A DNA stretch of 64,000 nt from assembly GCA_039707465.1 (NCBI GenBank), contig CM077643.1:334458919-334522918 (forward strand), read 5' to 3'. The notes below the pieces were generated by a model that was given only the letters and a program-made list of their open reading frames with translations, had not been told where the DNA came from and did not search any database. Shown here in pieces: positions 47,761 to 58,098 of the stretch; the stretch's first letter is position 1, and each line of letters starts with the position of its first letter. The translations under genes and the position numbers were made by a program. This stretch comes from Rhabdophis nuchalis (lineage: Eukaryota; Chordata; Lepidosauria; Squamata; Natricidae).

Positions 47761-48664
47761 AATCAGGTAGTGTTAATTGGGAGTGAGAGATTCTGCAGTG
47801 TTTTTAATTAGATTCCCAAATTAGGTGTCCCAAATAAAATTATCAGAAGTAAAATTGCAGTTTTTTGCTGTATATTTTATGTCCTTTCAGTGTCATCTGG
47901 GGCAAGAATACCTTCTAATGTGGTTTTCAAGAGCTACCACTAGCAGGTTGTCCACATACTGTATTAGTTTTCCTTCTTCAGGAAGGGTTAATGTTTCTTG
48001 TGAACTCATTCCTGTTTGTTTGTTTATTTGTTTGTTACATTTATATAGCTGCCCCTCTTTCAATAAACTCTGAGCAGCTCCTAAGCAAAATAATATTGCA
48101 AATATTCAAAATCCCTGGAGTAAACATGTCCAAGTGTACTTGTTCTCTGAGAGGTAAAAATAACAGGTACAAGTGGATTTTGATTAGTGTGGCTAATTAA
48201 GCCTTCAAAATGGTTGCATTATTTGAAGTGATATTTCTATAGAAAATATGGCAATTGGTTCCAGCTCGATAGAAATAGACAGCAAAATTTAAAGCATATT
48301 TTATATCTATATTAATGAAATATTATGGTAAAGGGTAAAAATATGAATGTATGGTTAAGAAAGTCACAGGATATTTTTATATATATATATATAAAGTATT
48401 TCTAAAGGTAAACCTATCCTGACAAAAATATCTTAATTGCCTCTCAAAATATTTTAACAGCATAGACTGAACTGTTTTCCCTTTATTTAAATCTTTATAA
48501 TATGCTGGTAGATGAAGAGTTCTCTAGCCACATCTCAGCGAATTTGCATGCTCCAATTCAGGTTAGGATCATAATTAGCAGTGTCTAAAACCCCAGCCAC
48601 AACCACTTATAAGATAGCCTCAATTGTGCTTGTGCTAGCCTGAGATTAACTGAATTTTAGGTTG
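47761..48664 (+). other. BIRC6 intron segment
   Basis: No gene or recognised element. Confidence 0.5.
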
Positions 48665-48672
48665 CCTTAAAC

Positions 48673-48857
48673 GAGGGGTCTCAAACTCAGTTTACCTGGG
48701 GGGCGCTGGAGGCAGAGTCTGGGTGAGTCTGGGCCGCATAAGGGATTCCACAGAGGTCCACTCCCCCTGCGGGCTGCACTAATATACTTCCATATCACGG
48801 TGGGGGCCAGTCCTGCGGGCTGCAATTGGCACGCGGGTCGCGAGAATGAGACTTCTG
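48673..48857. mobile_element. hAT-type MITE, second family
   Basis: CCTTAAAC flanks both ends exactly (48665-48672 and 48858-48865). The ends gaggggtctcaaactc and gagaatgagacttctg are imperfect inverted repeats (11 of 16). The 185-bp interior is GC-rich and non-coding. Confidence 0.82.
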
Positions 48858-48865
48858 CCTTAAAC

Positions 48866-50340
48866 ACAACCTGGTATCAATTTATAATTTTTACTAAGTC
48901 AAATACCATAATATTTGAATTCATGTTAATTGCAACCTATAGAAATCTTACTTCTGTTTATAAAGATAAAATGAAGGACACAGAACAAAGATTTATGACA
49001 GTAAAATTAGTGGTTTGGCAGGGATAGTAACAAAGTATTTGGAACAATGGGAGAAAAAGGAATTGCTTAGTGATTAATGGTTCTATAATCCCAAACAAAG
49101 CGACATAATTTCTTTCACGTTTGTCCATCCTGCCACATTTTTGATTGGGAAAAATAGGAATGTTTACATAAGATAGTGTACAAGCTAAGATTCCCACGGA
49201 CAAGGTAGAAGGTTATTAAAGGTGCCAGTCCTCGTCTATTTCAAGAGATATTTGATATTGTGAAAGTTATTCTAATTCAGAAATGGAATAAGATACATGT
49301 AGTCTCCCTGCTTCCATGTTCAGATTCCACTGAGGCAGAAAGGACAAGAAAAAGGTTTGCAGGACACAGTATGTTGCACATGTATGTATTATCAAAGTAT
49401 TCAATCCTGAGAGGGGGTGGACCATACTGATCAAAAGTAGAAAGAAGGCCTTGGCTGTGCAAAAAAGCAGGATTAAAGTTTTCCTTTAGTGTTTCAAATT
49501 ATAGAGGGTGAGATAAAATATTAGTAGTTTGGGAATGAGTTGATATAGGAATGTAAAATAATGGCCTATGAGTATTGTCTCTGCATTCGAGACATTAAGA
49601 TTTCTATCATTTGTGGTTTTTACAATAAAAGTGGGCAGTATATGGAATTTCATCCTATAGTTGACCATTCCATTTTCTGTTCGTAGGGGAGAATTTGGTT
49701 TTAAGTTGTTAAATCTGTAAAGCTAACAAGTGGTCAGTCTGCATATTTTGTATTGCTGCACCAGTTCCCAGTTCTAAGTACTTACTTCTACTGATGGATA
49801 ACATATCTGTGTTTTCCAGTCCAGAACTGTGTCATCAGTTTGTTTTGAATGTCCCCTAGCATTATTAGGGACTGCAAGATGGTCAATTCCAAAACTATAA
49901 TGGAGGGAATCTGGTTTGGTAATCTCTGACATGTTGTTCTGGACCTTGGACTGCTTCCATTTCTTCTCTTTTTATCTGCCAGGAAGTATTGGGGCCAGAT
50001 CTTAGGTTTGGTTTGGTTTTTAATGTTGATGCAATGGGCATAAATCTGGGCAGACTCAGAGAAACAGTGGAGGATTGCTTGGCATGCTATGATCCATGGG
50101 GTCATGAGGATTCAGGCACGACTTGGTGACTGACAACAATTTCAAATAAACTAATTTACAGAATGTATCCAAAACCCAGGACCCATGCCTGCCATAAGAT
50201 TGAAATTTTGTGAATTTTATAAAACATTTTATGATATAAACATTATCCTAAAACATTTATGACATAATACAAATGTTCATAAAACATTTTCTCTGCTGAT
50301 GTTTGACTATGGTACAACATGGGTTAGTTTCAAGGCAGAA
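48866..50340 (+). other. BIRC6 intron segment
   Basis: No gene or clear element. Confidence 0.5.
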
Positions 50341-50344
50341 TTCA

Positions 50345-50525
50345 AAGAATTCTGGTAGAAGTGACATGTCTGACTGTCCCAGAGGTGCTTTTCAAAAAGC
50401 AACTGGGCTTCCTTTGTTTTTTCCTTGAAGACAGAACTGAAGAAGCTTTTTGGCTGAGAAGTGAAATAATTTCAATGTTTATAACCATGACCTGGGTGAC
50501 TGAGAATCTCCATAGACATATATCT
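50345..50525. repeat. Dispersed repeat related to 22117-22345
   Basis: It shares ggtgcttttcaaaaagcaac and gacctgggtgactgagaatc with the earlier copy. The phrase actgaagaagctttttggct marks a repeat widespread in reptiles and fish. Family not assigned. Confidence 0.55.
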
Positions 50526-51254
50526 CTGAATGTATCCCAGATTTTTCTCTAAAGCAATACATTAAAAGCTTTATCACTGTTGAAGGCATTGAGGAATTTG
50601 GTAGGAAATATCTCTGAAAGGATGATCCAGCGGGTTACAGGTTGTCCAATTTTGCTTTTAAAGTTCAAACTAATTTAGGGCAATATAAAAGAGTATATCT
50701 CTTTTGTTGTGATATGAGGACTCTTTCAGAAATGTAGTGAATAATTAGTCATTATATCCCAAGAATGTATCTATTGTGACAAATTCCACCTCCTCCCTAA
50801 TTCCAATGGGTCTAACTTTCAAAAGTATTATAAATAGTCACCATATCATAGCCCTTTAGAAAAAAAAATATTCTAATAAATAATTAGAATATTCATCTAA
50901 GCCACTCAGTAGTGTATTTCCTGAAATGCTGAATAGAAGATGTGGTATTTAATTTATGACTGATTAGGTGCCATCAAGGTATTATCAACTCTTAACAACT
51001 GCATAGGAAGATTTTCTCCATGATGATCTGTGTCTAATCTGGTTTTCCATGTCTTTTTTTTTTTTTTAATAGATATTTTTATTTTATTTTCGATTTTCAA
51101 AGTAAATAACAACATATATACTGTTACATAGCCAGCATCATATTATATTATTAAATGTTTACATCATTCCATTTTACCATCATTTCATTTTACCATCAAC
51201 ACCCAGAAAACTCCCAGAGGGCTCTTCTGCTCTCCATACACCATATTTGTGCCT

Positions 51255-51455
51255 TATCCATCATTTTCTTTCCCCTTTCTCCTCCTCCTCCCTACCTCCT
51301 TTCTTCCCTCTAACGCCCTCCCCTTCTCTACTTCCCCTTCTTCTCTCCTTCTCCTCTCTCCCCTTTCCACTCCTCCTTTCTCTTCTCCTCTTCTCCTCTT
51401 CCCCCTCTTTGCCCTCTCTCCTTTCTCTCTCTTCTTCCCTTACCTCTCTACTCCA
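51255..51455 (-). repeat. Polypurine tract (pyrimidine on +)
   Basis: About 200 bp of nearly pure CT on the + strand, hence GA-rich on the element's sense strand. L1 3' UTRs often carry such a tract. Confidence 0.85.
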
Positions 51456-52019
51456 CACTCTTCATCTCATTTACATGGTGTATTTCGGCCTCGGAGCCAG
51501 TTCTATTTTGTGTTGATGATATTTTATAATTTCAGATTTAAGATTTATCGCTCAATTTTCATATCAATTATTACAATTCTTATGTCTCAGTCCCAAATCT
51601 TGCTAGTTGTTTTAATACCCTTTTAAGTAAAGCCTAATTGTATAATAATGTTCTATTTATAAAACCAAACAAAAAAGAACAAAAAACATTATAAATAAAT
51701 TTAAATAAATTTAAATATAAGAAGGCCTAATTGGGTATCCATAAATTCTGTGTCTTCCAGGAGTGGTTATTATTCATGGGTTATCTCATTTTATTAATTT
51801 TAAATCTAACAATTTATCCTGTGAGTCAATATCAGTATCCACAAGTCTTATCAAGTATTCTAGCCTCAATCTATTTTTTCTTTAATAATATCTTTAAATC
51901 CTATTTACTATTAATATCCCTTATTTAATCCCTTCATATCTCTATAGATTCCATATAATTATCTAAAATTTTATGTAACTATTAATTGATTGATCATTTA
52001 CCAAGAGTGATAGTATTCT

Positions 52020-52326
52020 ATAACCATCTTAATCGCCTAATTCCCCATCTATAGATAAGCAAATATATATCATTCACTAACACATAATCTTTCTTTAACC
52101 ATCTAAATAGCATAATTCCCCATTGATAGATAAACAAATATATATTATTAACAAAACCTTTACCAAGAGTATTCTATAACCATCTTAATAGCATAACTCC
52201 CCATCTTAGATAAGCAGATATATATCATTCATTAACACATCATTTTTCTATAACCATCTAAATAGCCCAATTCCCCATCTATAGATAAACTAATATATAT
52301 CATTATCAAAAACCTAATCTTATTAT
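52020..52326 (-). repeat. Four tandem repeats of about 75-80 bp
   Basis: The motif ataaccatcttaatagcata ... ccccatctatagataagc ... atatatatcatt recurs at about 52020, 52096, 52169 and 52249, inside the 3' non-coding part of the third L1-like element. Confidence 0.85.
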
Positions 52327-52428
52327 AAGCATCTATAGTTATTACTAACAATCAATTAATTAATAATCCTTGATGGTAATTTAAACCCAGCCTAGTTATT
52401 GCTCATCAAGGGATAAAAGTTCCTCTTT

Positions 52429-52920
52429 TCAGCCGTTGTCTCTCCAAGGATGAATTAAATTTGCCTCTTTTAAAATCCACATTCTCCATCGACTTTTTTT
52501 CCTCTTCTCATGTTCTTTATAAACTTCCATTGGCACATTGTGATCCTGTATAGCTATACAATCATAGTGCTGACCAATTCTTTTCCTCAAATTTGATTTA
52601 TTTTCAAATATCAAGTGTAACTCTGGTGTGATTTCCTCTATCTTTTGTTCTCCTTTTCCTTCCTTTTGCCAGACAGGTTGAAATTCAAATTTCTGATGAG
52701 GTCTTGATCTTATCTCCTCTCCTGGATCTTCTCCCTTGTCTTCAGTTAAATCCAGTCCACAAACAGCCTCATTTCCATTTTCTTCTTTAATTTCTCTAAT
52801 CTGTTCAATTTCTTCACTTGGTGTAATGTCGAGTATTGCACGAAATTCTCTCAATTCCCTCAAGATTTCAGCCAAAAGCTCCTGGTTTTCTGCAGTGTAT
52901 ATATCTATGTGCGTAGACAT
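52429..52920 (-). CDS. 163-aa ORF of the third L1-like element
   Basis: Not recognised with certainty. Residues 1-40 are helical and acidic with a coiled-coil look (NQELLAEILRELREFRAIL). The middle is Glu/Lys/Gly-rich (EDKGEDPGEEIRSRP). The C-terminal half is basic (NKSNLRKRIGQHYD; HEKRKKSRWRMWILKEANLI). It occupies the ORF1 position and could be a degenerate or alternative ORF1, but I see no RRM core. It is an open frame in a structurally intact element. Confidence 0.5.
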   Translation of the reverse strand: MSTHIDIYTAENQELLAEILRELREFRAILDITPSEEIEQIREIKEENGNEAVCGLDLTEDKGEDPGEEIRSRPHQKFEFQPVWQKEGKGEQKIEEITPELHLIFENKSNLRKRIGQHYDCIAIQDHNVPMEVYKEHEKRKKSRWRMWILKEANLIHPWRDNG

Positions 52921-54495
52921 TTTGGCGAATCCGCAAACTAGGAAAAAGTAGCTCCAATTACCTTGTTAACACTTAGTTTATCTCTGTTAGTTTGTTTCTA
53001 GACAATATTTCCAGTAAATCTGTTCATATATGTCCGCCCACTGTTTTTCCAAGAGCGATACGATGTAGGAAATAGTTTAGATAGTTTCAAAGTGTTACAG
53101 TCCTTTTTGTTGGAAGGAAAACAGAGACAAAAAAAGGATAAGATATAGTCCTTATTTAAGTTTAAAGATGCGCAATAGAGTGTCCAAATAATTGTAGGAT
53201 TGTGGAAGTGCTCCAAGTTTCAAAGTTTTGAGTGAAATAAATCAAAAAGACAGAAAAAAAGAATTAGAGAAGTCAGTCACAATCCAATCCTTTTCAGCGC
53301 AAACATAAGTAACTCTTATCAGTTCAGTCGGCCATTTCAAAACATTATGTGAAACTGAGGAATCTCACACTTCAATCCAAGCTCGCCGCTTATCTTCAAC
53401 TTCAAAGCTTTAGTAAAAGAAAAAGGTTTCCCAGCAGAGTGTTTCAGAGACCAAATAAAGTACTTTCCCGAAGTATTCCAGCAGATTTTTCCCTTTCTTG
53501 TTTCAAAGATTCTCCTTCGCCTATGGTCCACCCTCCAGAAAGGGGGGGGGATGCGATTCGTCTCCCTTCAGAGATGTTGCTTCGTGTCGGGCAGGGATCT
53601 TGCGTGGTCCCTGCACCCAGCGAAGATTTATCTCCTAATCACCACCTCTCCGGGGCGGCTTAGATTCCTTATAGAATCACGGGGGAGGCGAATTCCAGCC
53701 GGGTCCCTGCAGTTTAGGGAGCCCGGTTGTGTCGGCTCGGGAGGCTCCGCCTTCTGTCCTGGTTTTCCATGTCTTTGATACACCTGGCTGCTAATCACCC
53801 ATGTCGTTTTTCCTTCCAATCTTCCCAGCATTCTTCAGAGAGCTAGGTTTTTCCAATAATGTGCCTGAAATAACATAATTTGAACCTGGCTCAATCTGCC
53901 TTGAATGGGAACTCGGGGTTGATTTGTGCACTTATTCTTTTGTTTTTTTTAGATATTCATGGTATTCTCAGGAGTCTTTTTCAACCAATGTTCAAAAGCA
54001 ACAATGCTATTTTTATCCTACCAACAGTGTAATATTCTCAAGAATGCCTAACCTCAGTTAATTATTGGCCCAGATTAGTAGCCTGCTGAGTCCTTATTTT
54101 AAGAACTTGATTCTAATATTCAATTGCCAGATTATTATAGAGATCAGTAGGCCAAATTAATTAAACAACAAGTGCTTCAGATCAAGCAAATTCAATAGCA
54201 ATTTCCTTCCACCTATCCAAGCATCATGAATTTCTCAAGAGAGCTGGTTTTCACATAATGTATCCAGAATATAATCTAAACCTGGACATTTGTTTTAGTG
54301 AGAACTTTTAACTGATTTGTTCTATGATCCATTTGTTTGATTTCTTACCAATTTATGGTATTTTCAATAGTCCTTTCAAATATCAAAGTTCAAACATATC
54401 AGTGCTCTTTTTTTCCTATTTTTTAAAGTCCAGCTTTCACTTTCATAGAGCGAAGAACCATTGATTAACCAGTTCTGATCTTTGTAGGAATAGAC

Positions 54496-54865
54496 CAGTA
54501 GTGGGATTCAAATAATTTAACAACCAGTTCTCTGCCCTAATGACCAGTTGGGTAGGCAAGGTTCGGTGACTGGGTGGGCATGGCCACCTCAACATCACTC
54601 ACATCAATGGGCGCTTCGCCTTAGCTGTTACAATATAATGAGGGTCAACCGGAGAGGCAGTTTCTGTAAGCAGGGCAATAAAGATTAGGCTGGAAACAAC
54701 ACCAGAATGTTTCCTTCCTGCCTTCCTTACAGGATTAGCCCTGTAAAGTGGGGGGGGGGGGGGGAATAAAAGGAGATTTCTTCCAACAACTGGTTCTCGG
54801 AATTGCTTAGAAAGTTAACAACCGGTTCTCTCAAATAAGTGCGGACTGGCTGAATCCCATCACTG
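54496..54865. mobile_element. MITE with CAGTAGTGGGATTCA ends
   Basis: The inverted ends CAGTAGTGGGATTCA and tgaatcccatcactg match at 13 of 15. Internal aacaaccagttctc / acaaccggttctct blocks are present. The flanking duplication is eroded. Probably hAT-type by its ends. Confidence 0.72.
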
Positions 54866-56987
54866 GTATGGGACATCATGACATTTGACTAACTTTCCAT
54901 AGCCTTTCTGGCTGCTCTAGTGAGTGCAAATACTAAATGTAAGCACGTATATTTTAAAGATCTCTTGATTCAAAGTTATTTTGCTAGAACTGTATGTGTA
55001 TGCCTGTGCGTGTGCAGGCATGCCACTTTGCGTCAATTTAAGACTTCTTGAGACTGCCTGGAAAAAATGTAAACATTTTAAATTGATCATAACTATTGTC
55101 AAGTTCAAATGCTAATCTGAAGAGACATTTAATTGTACCAGATAGTTTGACAAGAATTGACAAATACCTTGCTACGATCTATACTTTACTGATTTTCTGT
55201 TTTTCATTACTTATCGTGGACTTCCTTCCAAAAATAGTCATAAAAATGTATTTGCCCTATACTGTCCTTTCTCCTATATATGCATCTTTACCCAAACACC
55301 ATGTGTTCATTTTTCATTTCTGCTCTAATACTCTTCTGTTTTTCTTTTCATTTACGTCAGTCCTGTTAGCTTTTGTCAGTTCTTCATGTCCAATTACTAT
55401 TTGTATCCTTATTCCATATTCCTTTGTTTGCATCCGATGTCCAAGTATAGGTCTCCTTTCATTTTAGAGAAATAAAACTCTTTTGTCTTCTTAATGTCCT
55501 TTTATAAGTCTGAGCATTTGGCCAGTCTCCCAAACATTAATTTAGTTCTTAGCAATATACAGTACGTGTTTTAAATTAAAAATGGGTCCTTATGGTGGAT
55601 AAAAACTTTGACTTCAGCTTAGATGTTAGGTTCAACCTACCTGTCCGTTGGACTTAGTTTTTCATCTGTTTAGTGTCCTATTTCCTGTTTTAGAAATTAG
55701 AGTTACATCAGATATTAAACAGTAATAAAAGACAACTGCCGTGTTATATTGTCACATCTAATATTCAAAGACATTACATTTTTTCAAAGATTATTTACTC
55801 AAATATTAATGATGTTTCTTATAATTAAAATGTTCTTAAAAATACAGGCAAAATAGGAAAGGCAACATCATGGACCATAATTCTTTAAATGATTGGTTTA
55901 GTTGGCACATGGAATAGGAAAACAGTGTGGTTGATGTTCATTTAACAGCACAGTTCTTTTAAAAAAATATATAAATAAATCCCATTGGTTTCATTATGGT
56001 TTCCCCCCAATAAGTATTATAGTCCAAGAGACACTTTAAAACTGTAAAAATGTTTATTTAGATCAATTAAGTGGAATTTTAAGTAAATGCATGAAAGGTT
56101 TCCCCAGGTTATTGGCCATGGAGAATATATTGTTTGGAACCAATATAATACCATAATACTTTAAAACCATCTGTTTTTAAATCATACATGATTCAAATTT
56201 CAATAACTCAATGTATTTCTTTCCAATATTCTGTTAAAGTCAGACTTAATAGTAGATTGCAATTACTATGTTTTCTTCAAACCGTGATCTTCTCTTTTTT
56301 AATGAAAATTGCCCTTGAAATAACATTTTGCAGTACAAACATTGTTTTACAATTACATGTTGTATAGAGTGTAGCTTATAAGCATGGATATAAATTAATA
56401 CCTACAAGCATTATATTGCAGTACCTGACAGAATTGTCAGCAGTATAAGAAATAAAAGTATCATGGAAGCTAATCAATGAAGATTTTATTTATTCATAAT
56501 ATGGTGCTTAACAGTGTTCTTCTTTCTACATTCCATGTATAGTTGTATAAATTTTAGCACTTAATAATAGTAGAAAGTGCACTGGATTCCAACCCAGGTG
56601 TTATTTAAATGAATCCAGAAGCTTAATGGGGATCAGGTAAATAAAACAAGTAGGTTTCATGGCACCATTATCTTTATTTGTAACCTGCTTATATTATCAA
56701 TGTCCCCATGTTCACTGGCAGAAGAACACTGTATGCATTTTAGAGTTTGAATATTGACACTCATCATTTAGAAGTTGAATACTGTTTTCATTTACATGTA
56801 ATAAGCTTAATTAGATTCAAAGATATATATTGAATATGGTCAGTGGTGCTGGGCCTTTATCTGGGCAGTTCTGTCTGGAATGTGTATTTTCTTTTGAGGC
56901 TTTGTTTCCTGTTGGATAGAGTTCTCTGATCCTATTTGTCATTGCTGGCCTTTGCACTCTGTGCTTTTCTGGATTTCTAGAAAACCA
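54866..56987. other. Transposon-poor intronic stretch
   Basis: No recognised repeat. The part just below 56988 would be the 3' UTR of the microprotein gene on the minus strand. Candidate minus-strand AATAAA signals are at 56673-56678 and 56485-56490. Confidence 0.5.
56673..56678 (-). terminator. Candidate polyadenylation signal of the microprotein gene
   Basis: AATAAA on the minus strand about 310 nt past the TGA. A second candidate is at 56485-56490. Neither is proven. Confidence 0.35.
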
Positions 56988-57179
56988 TCAAAGTGTTGTG
57001 TAGATATACACAAAAATTATTACAAATAGATTAAGCACTGTTCCAATTATTCCCAACAGAGCTAAAACAGATTCCTCTTTTTCCTCACTTTCTTCTTGCC
57101 TTTTCACATCTTCTAACGTTGTAATGGCAGCGCTCCTCATTTTTTCTGCAAAGACCTTCACCAGTGTTTGGACTGCTGG
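56988..57179 (-). CDS. Membrane microprotein, coding exon 2 (TUNAR-like)
   Basis: 63 codons plus TGA. The acceptor is an ideal pyrimidine tract ending ttctttctag at 57180. Encoded: PAVQTLVKVFAEKMRSAAIT, a charged linker DVKRQEESEEKEES, and one hydrophobic segment LALLGIIGTVLNLFVIIFVY ending IYTTL at the C-terminus: a tail-anchored single-pass protein. From memory, the last 30 residues (from KEESVLA) are about nine-tenths identical to the TUNAR/BNLN microprotein, an ER protein reported to interact with SERCA2 and tune calcium. This would be a paralogue with a longer N-terminus. It lies antisense inside the last visible BIRC6 intron. Function is inferred only from the membrane segment. Confidence 0.8.
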   Translation of the reverse strand, partial: PAVQTLVKVFAEKMRSAAITTLEDVKRQEESEEKEESVLALLGIIGTVLNLFVIIFVYIYTTL

Positions 57180-58047
57180 CTAGAAAGAAGGGAAAAAATT
57201 ACTTACTTTGTGGATCCTCCCTCCCTTTCACACATATACATATACACACAAATCCAACATGTACATAACCCACATATTAATGTACATGTATTTTATTTTG
57301 TTTATTTCCTAGTAAAACAAGAGAAATGTATAGTTCATTCCAACCTAATTTTAATTTTTGAACTGAATAGTCCCCCCCCCCCCCAATCAGTACCAGTACT
57401 TTACATAGTAAACATATGTGGCTTACTGAAAAACAGATAAACAGGAAATAGACAGGTAGTTAAATTAGTATACGTTGATATATCAATAAGCAAGTTTGAT
57501 CACATAGCCCAAATTAGGTTAGCCTTTTATATAAAAGGTAAAATGGTTTTAGTGAATTTTATATCTAAAAATCTGCATTTAAACTGGAAAGAAAAAAAGA
57601 GAAAATTGTATAAATGTTGCCATGTAGTGTGGCAACAGATAGCACGATGCTGTTAGGAAGGTTTTGAAGAAGTGCTATATATACAATTTATGGTAGATAC
57701 CAGCTATTGTCTTTTGTTTGCTTTTTGTTTTGTGGTGTTTAATATAGATTTAATGTAACTATGGTTCACTTTATAATCTTTTGGTGTTAAAAATGAAGAT
57801 GTATTTATGCTGGGATTTGTAGTTTGTTGCATTTAAATATTACTCTGTTTGGGAAATAAAATTTTCAGTCTAAGCTGAATGGAATGCCAGACAGTTTACA
57901 CACAGTATCCAGAAAGGCATATAACTGAATGCCTATTGAAATTACATGTTTTTGAATATTTTAATTACATTTAAAATTACAGTGATTGCAGCAATCAAAA
58001 ATTAATAAACTAATTTACGCTTAAAGATTTGTAAAAGCCTCTCTTAC

Positions 58048-58083
58048 CCTACATTGCATCAGGAATAAAATCTCATCAGACAT
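58048..58083 (-). CDS. Membrane microprotein, coding exon 1
   Basis: The start codon is at 58083-58081, with A at -3 and an in-frame TGA five codons upstream, so this ATG is a credible start. It encodes MSDEILFLMQCR and stops at AGG followed by the donor GTAAGAG (58047 downward). Joining to 57179 removes an 868-bp GT-AG intron and keeps the frame, giving a 75-residue protein. A strong acceptor-like tttttccactgcag ends at 58099, so this may be an internal exon of 51 nt (58098-58048) with a 5' UTR exon further upstream. Confidence 0.72.
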
Positions 58084-58098
58084 GCTGCTTACTCCTCA

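Larger units (their letters stand above)
51057..53758 (-). mobile_element. Third L1-like, non-autonomous element with one 163-codon ORF
   Basis: A 2.7-kb element flanked by an 18-bp perfect duplication CTGGTTTTCCATGTCTTT (51039-51056, 53759-53776). In the sense (minus) direction: GC-rich 5' end (gacagaaggcggagcctccc), 5' UTR of about 838 bp, an ORF of 163 codons, then about 1.37 kb of non-coding sequence with tandem repeats and a purine tract, ending in poly(A). L1-style features are the long duplication, the poly(A), the purine-rich 3' UTR tract and the GC-rich 5' UTR. No reverse transcriptase is present. Confidence 0.75.
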
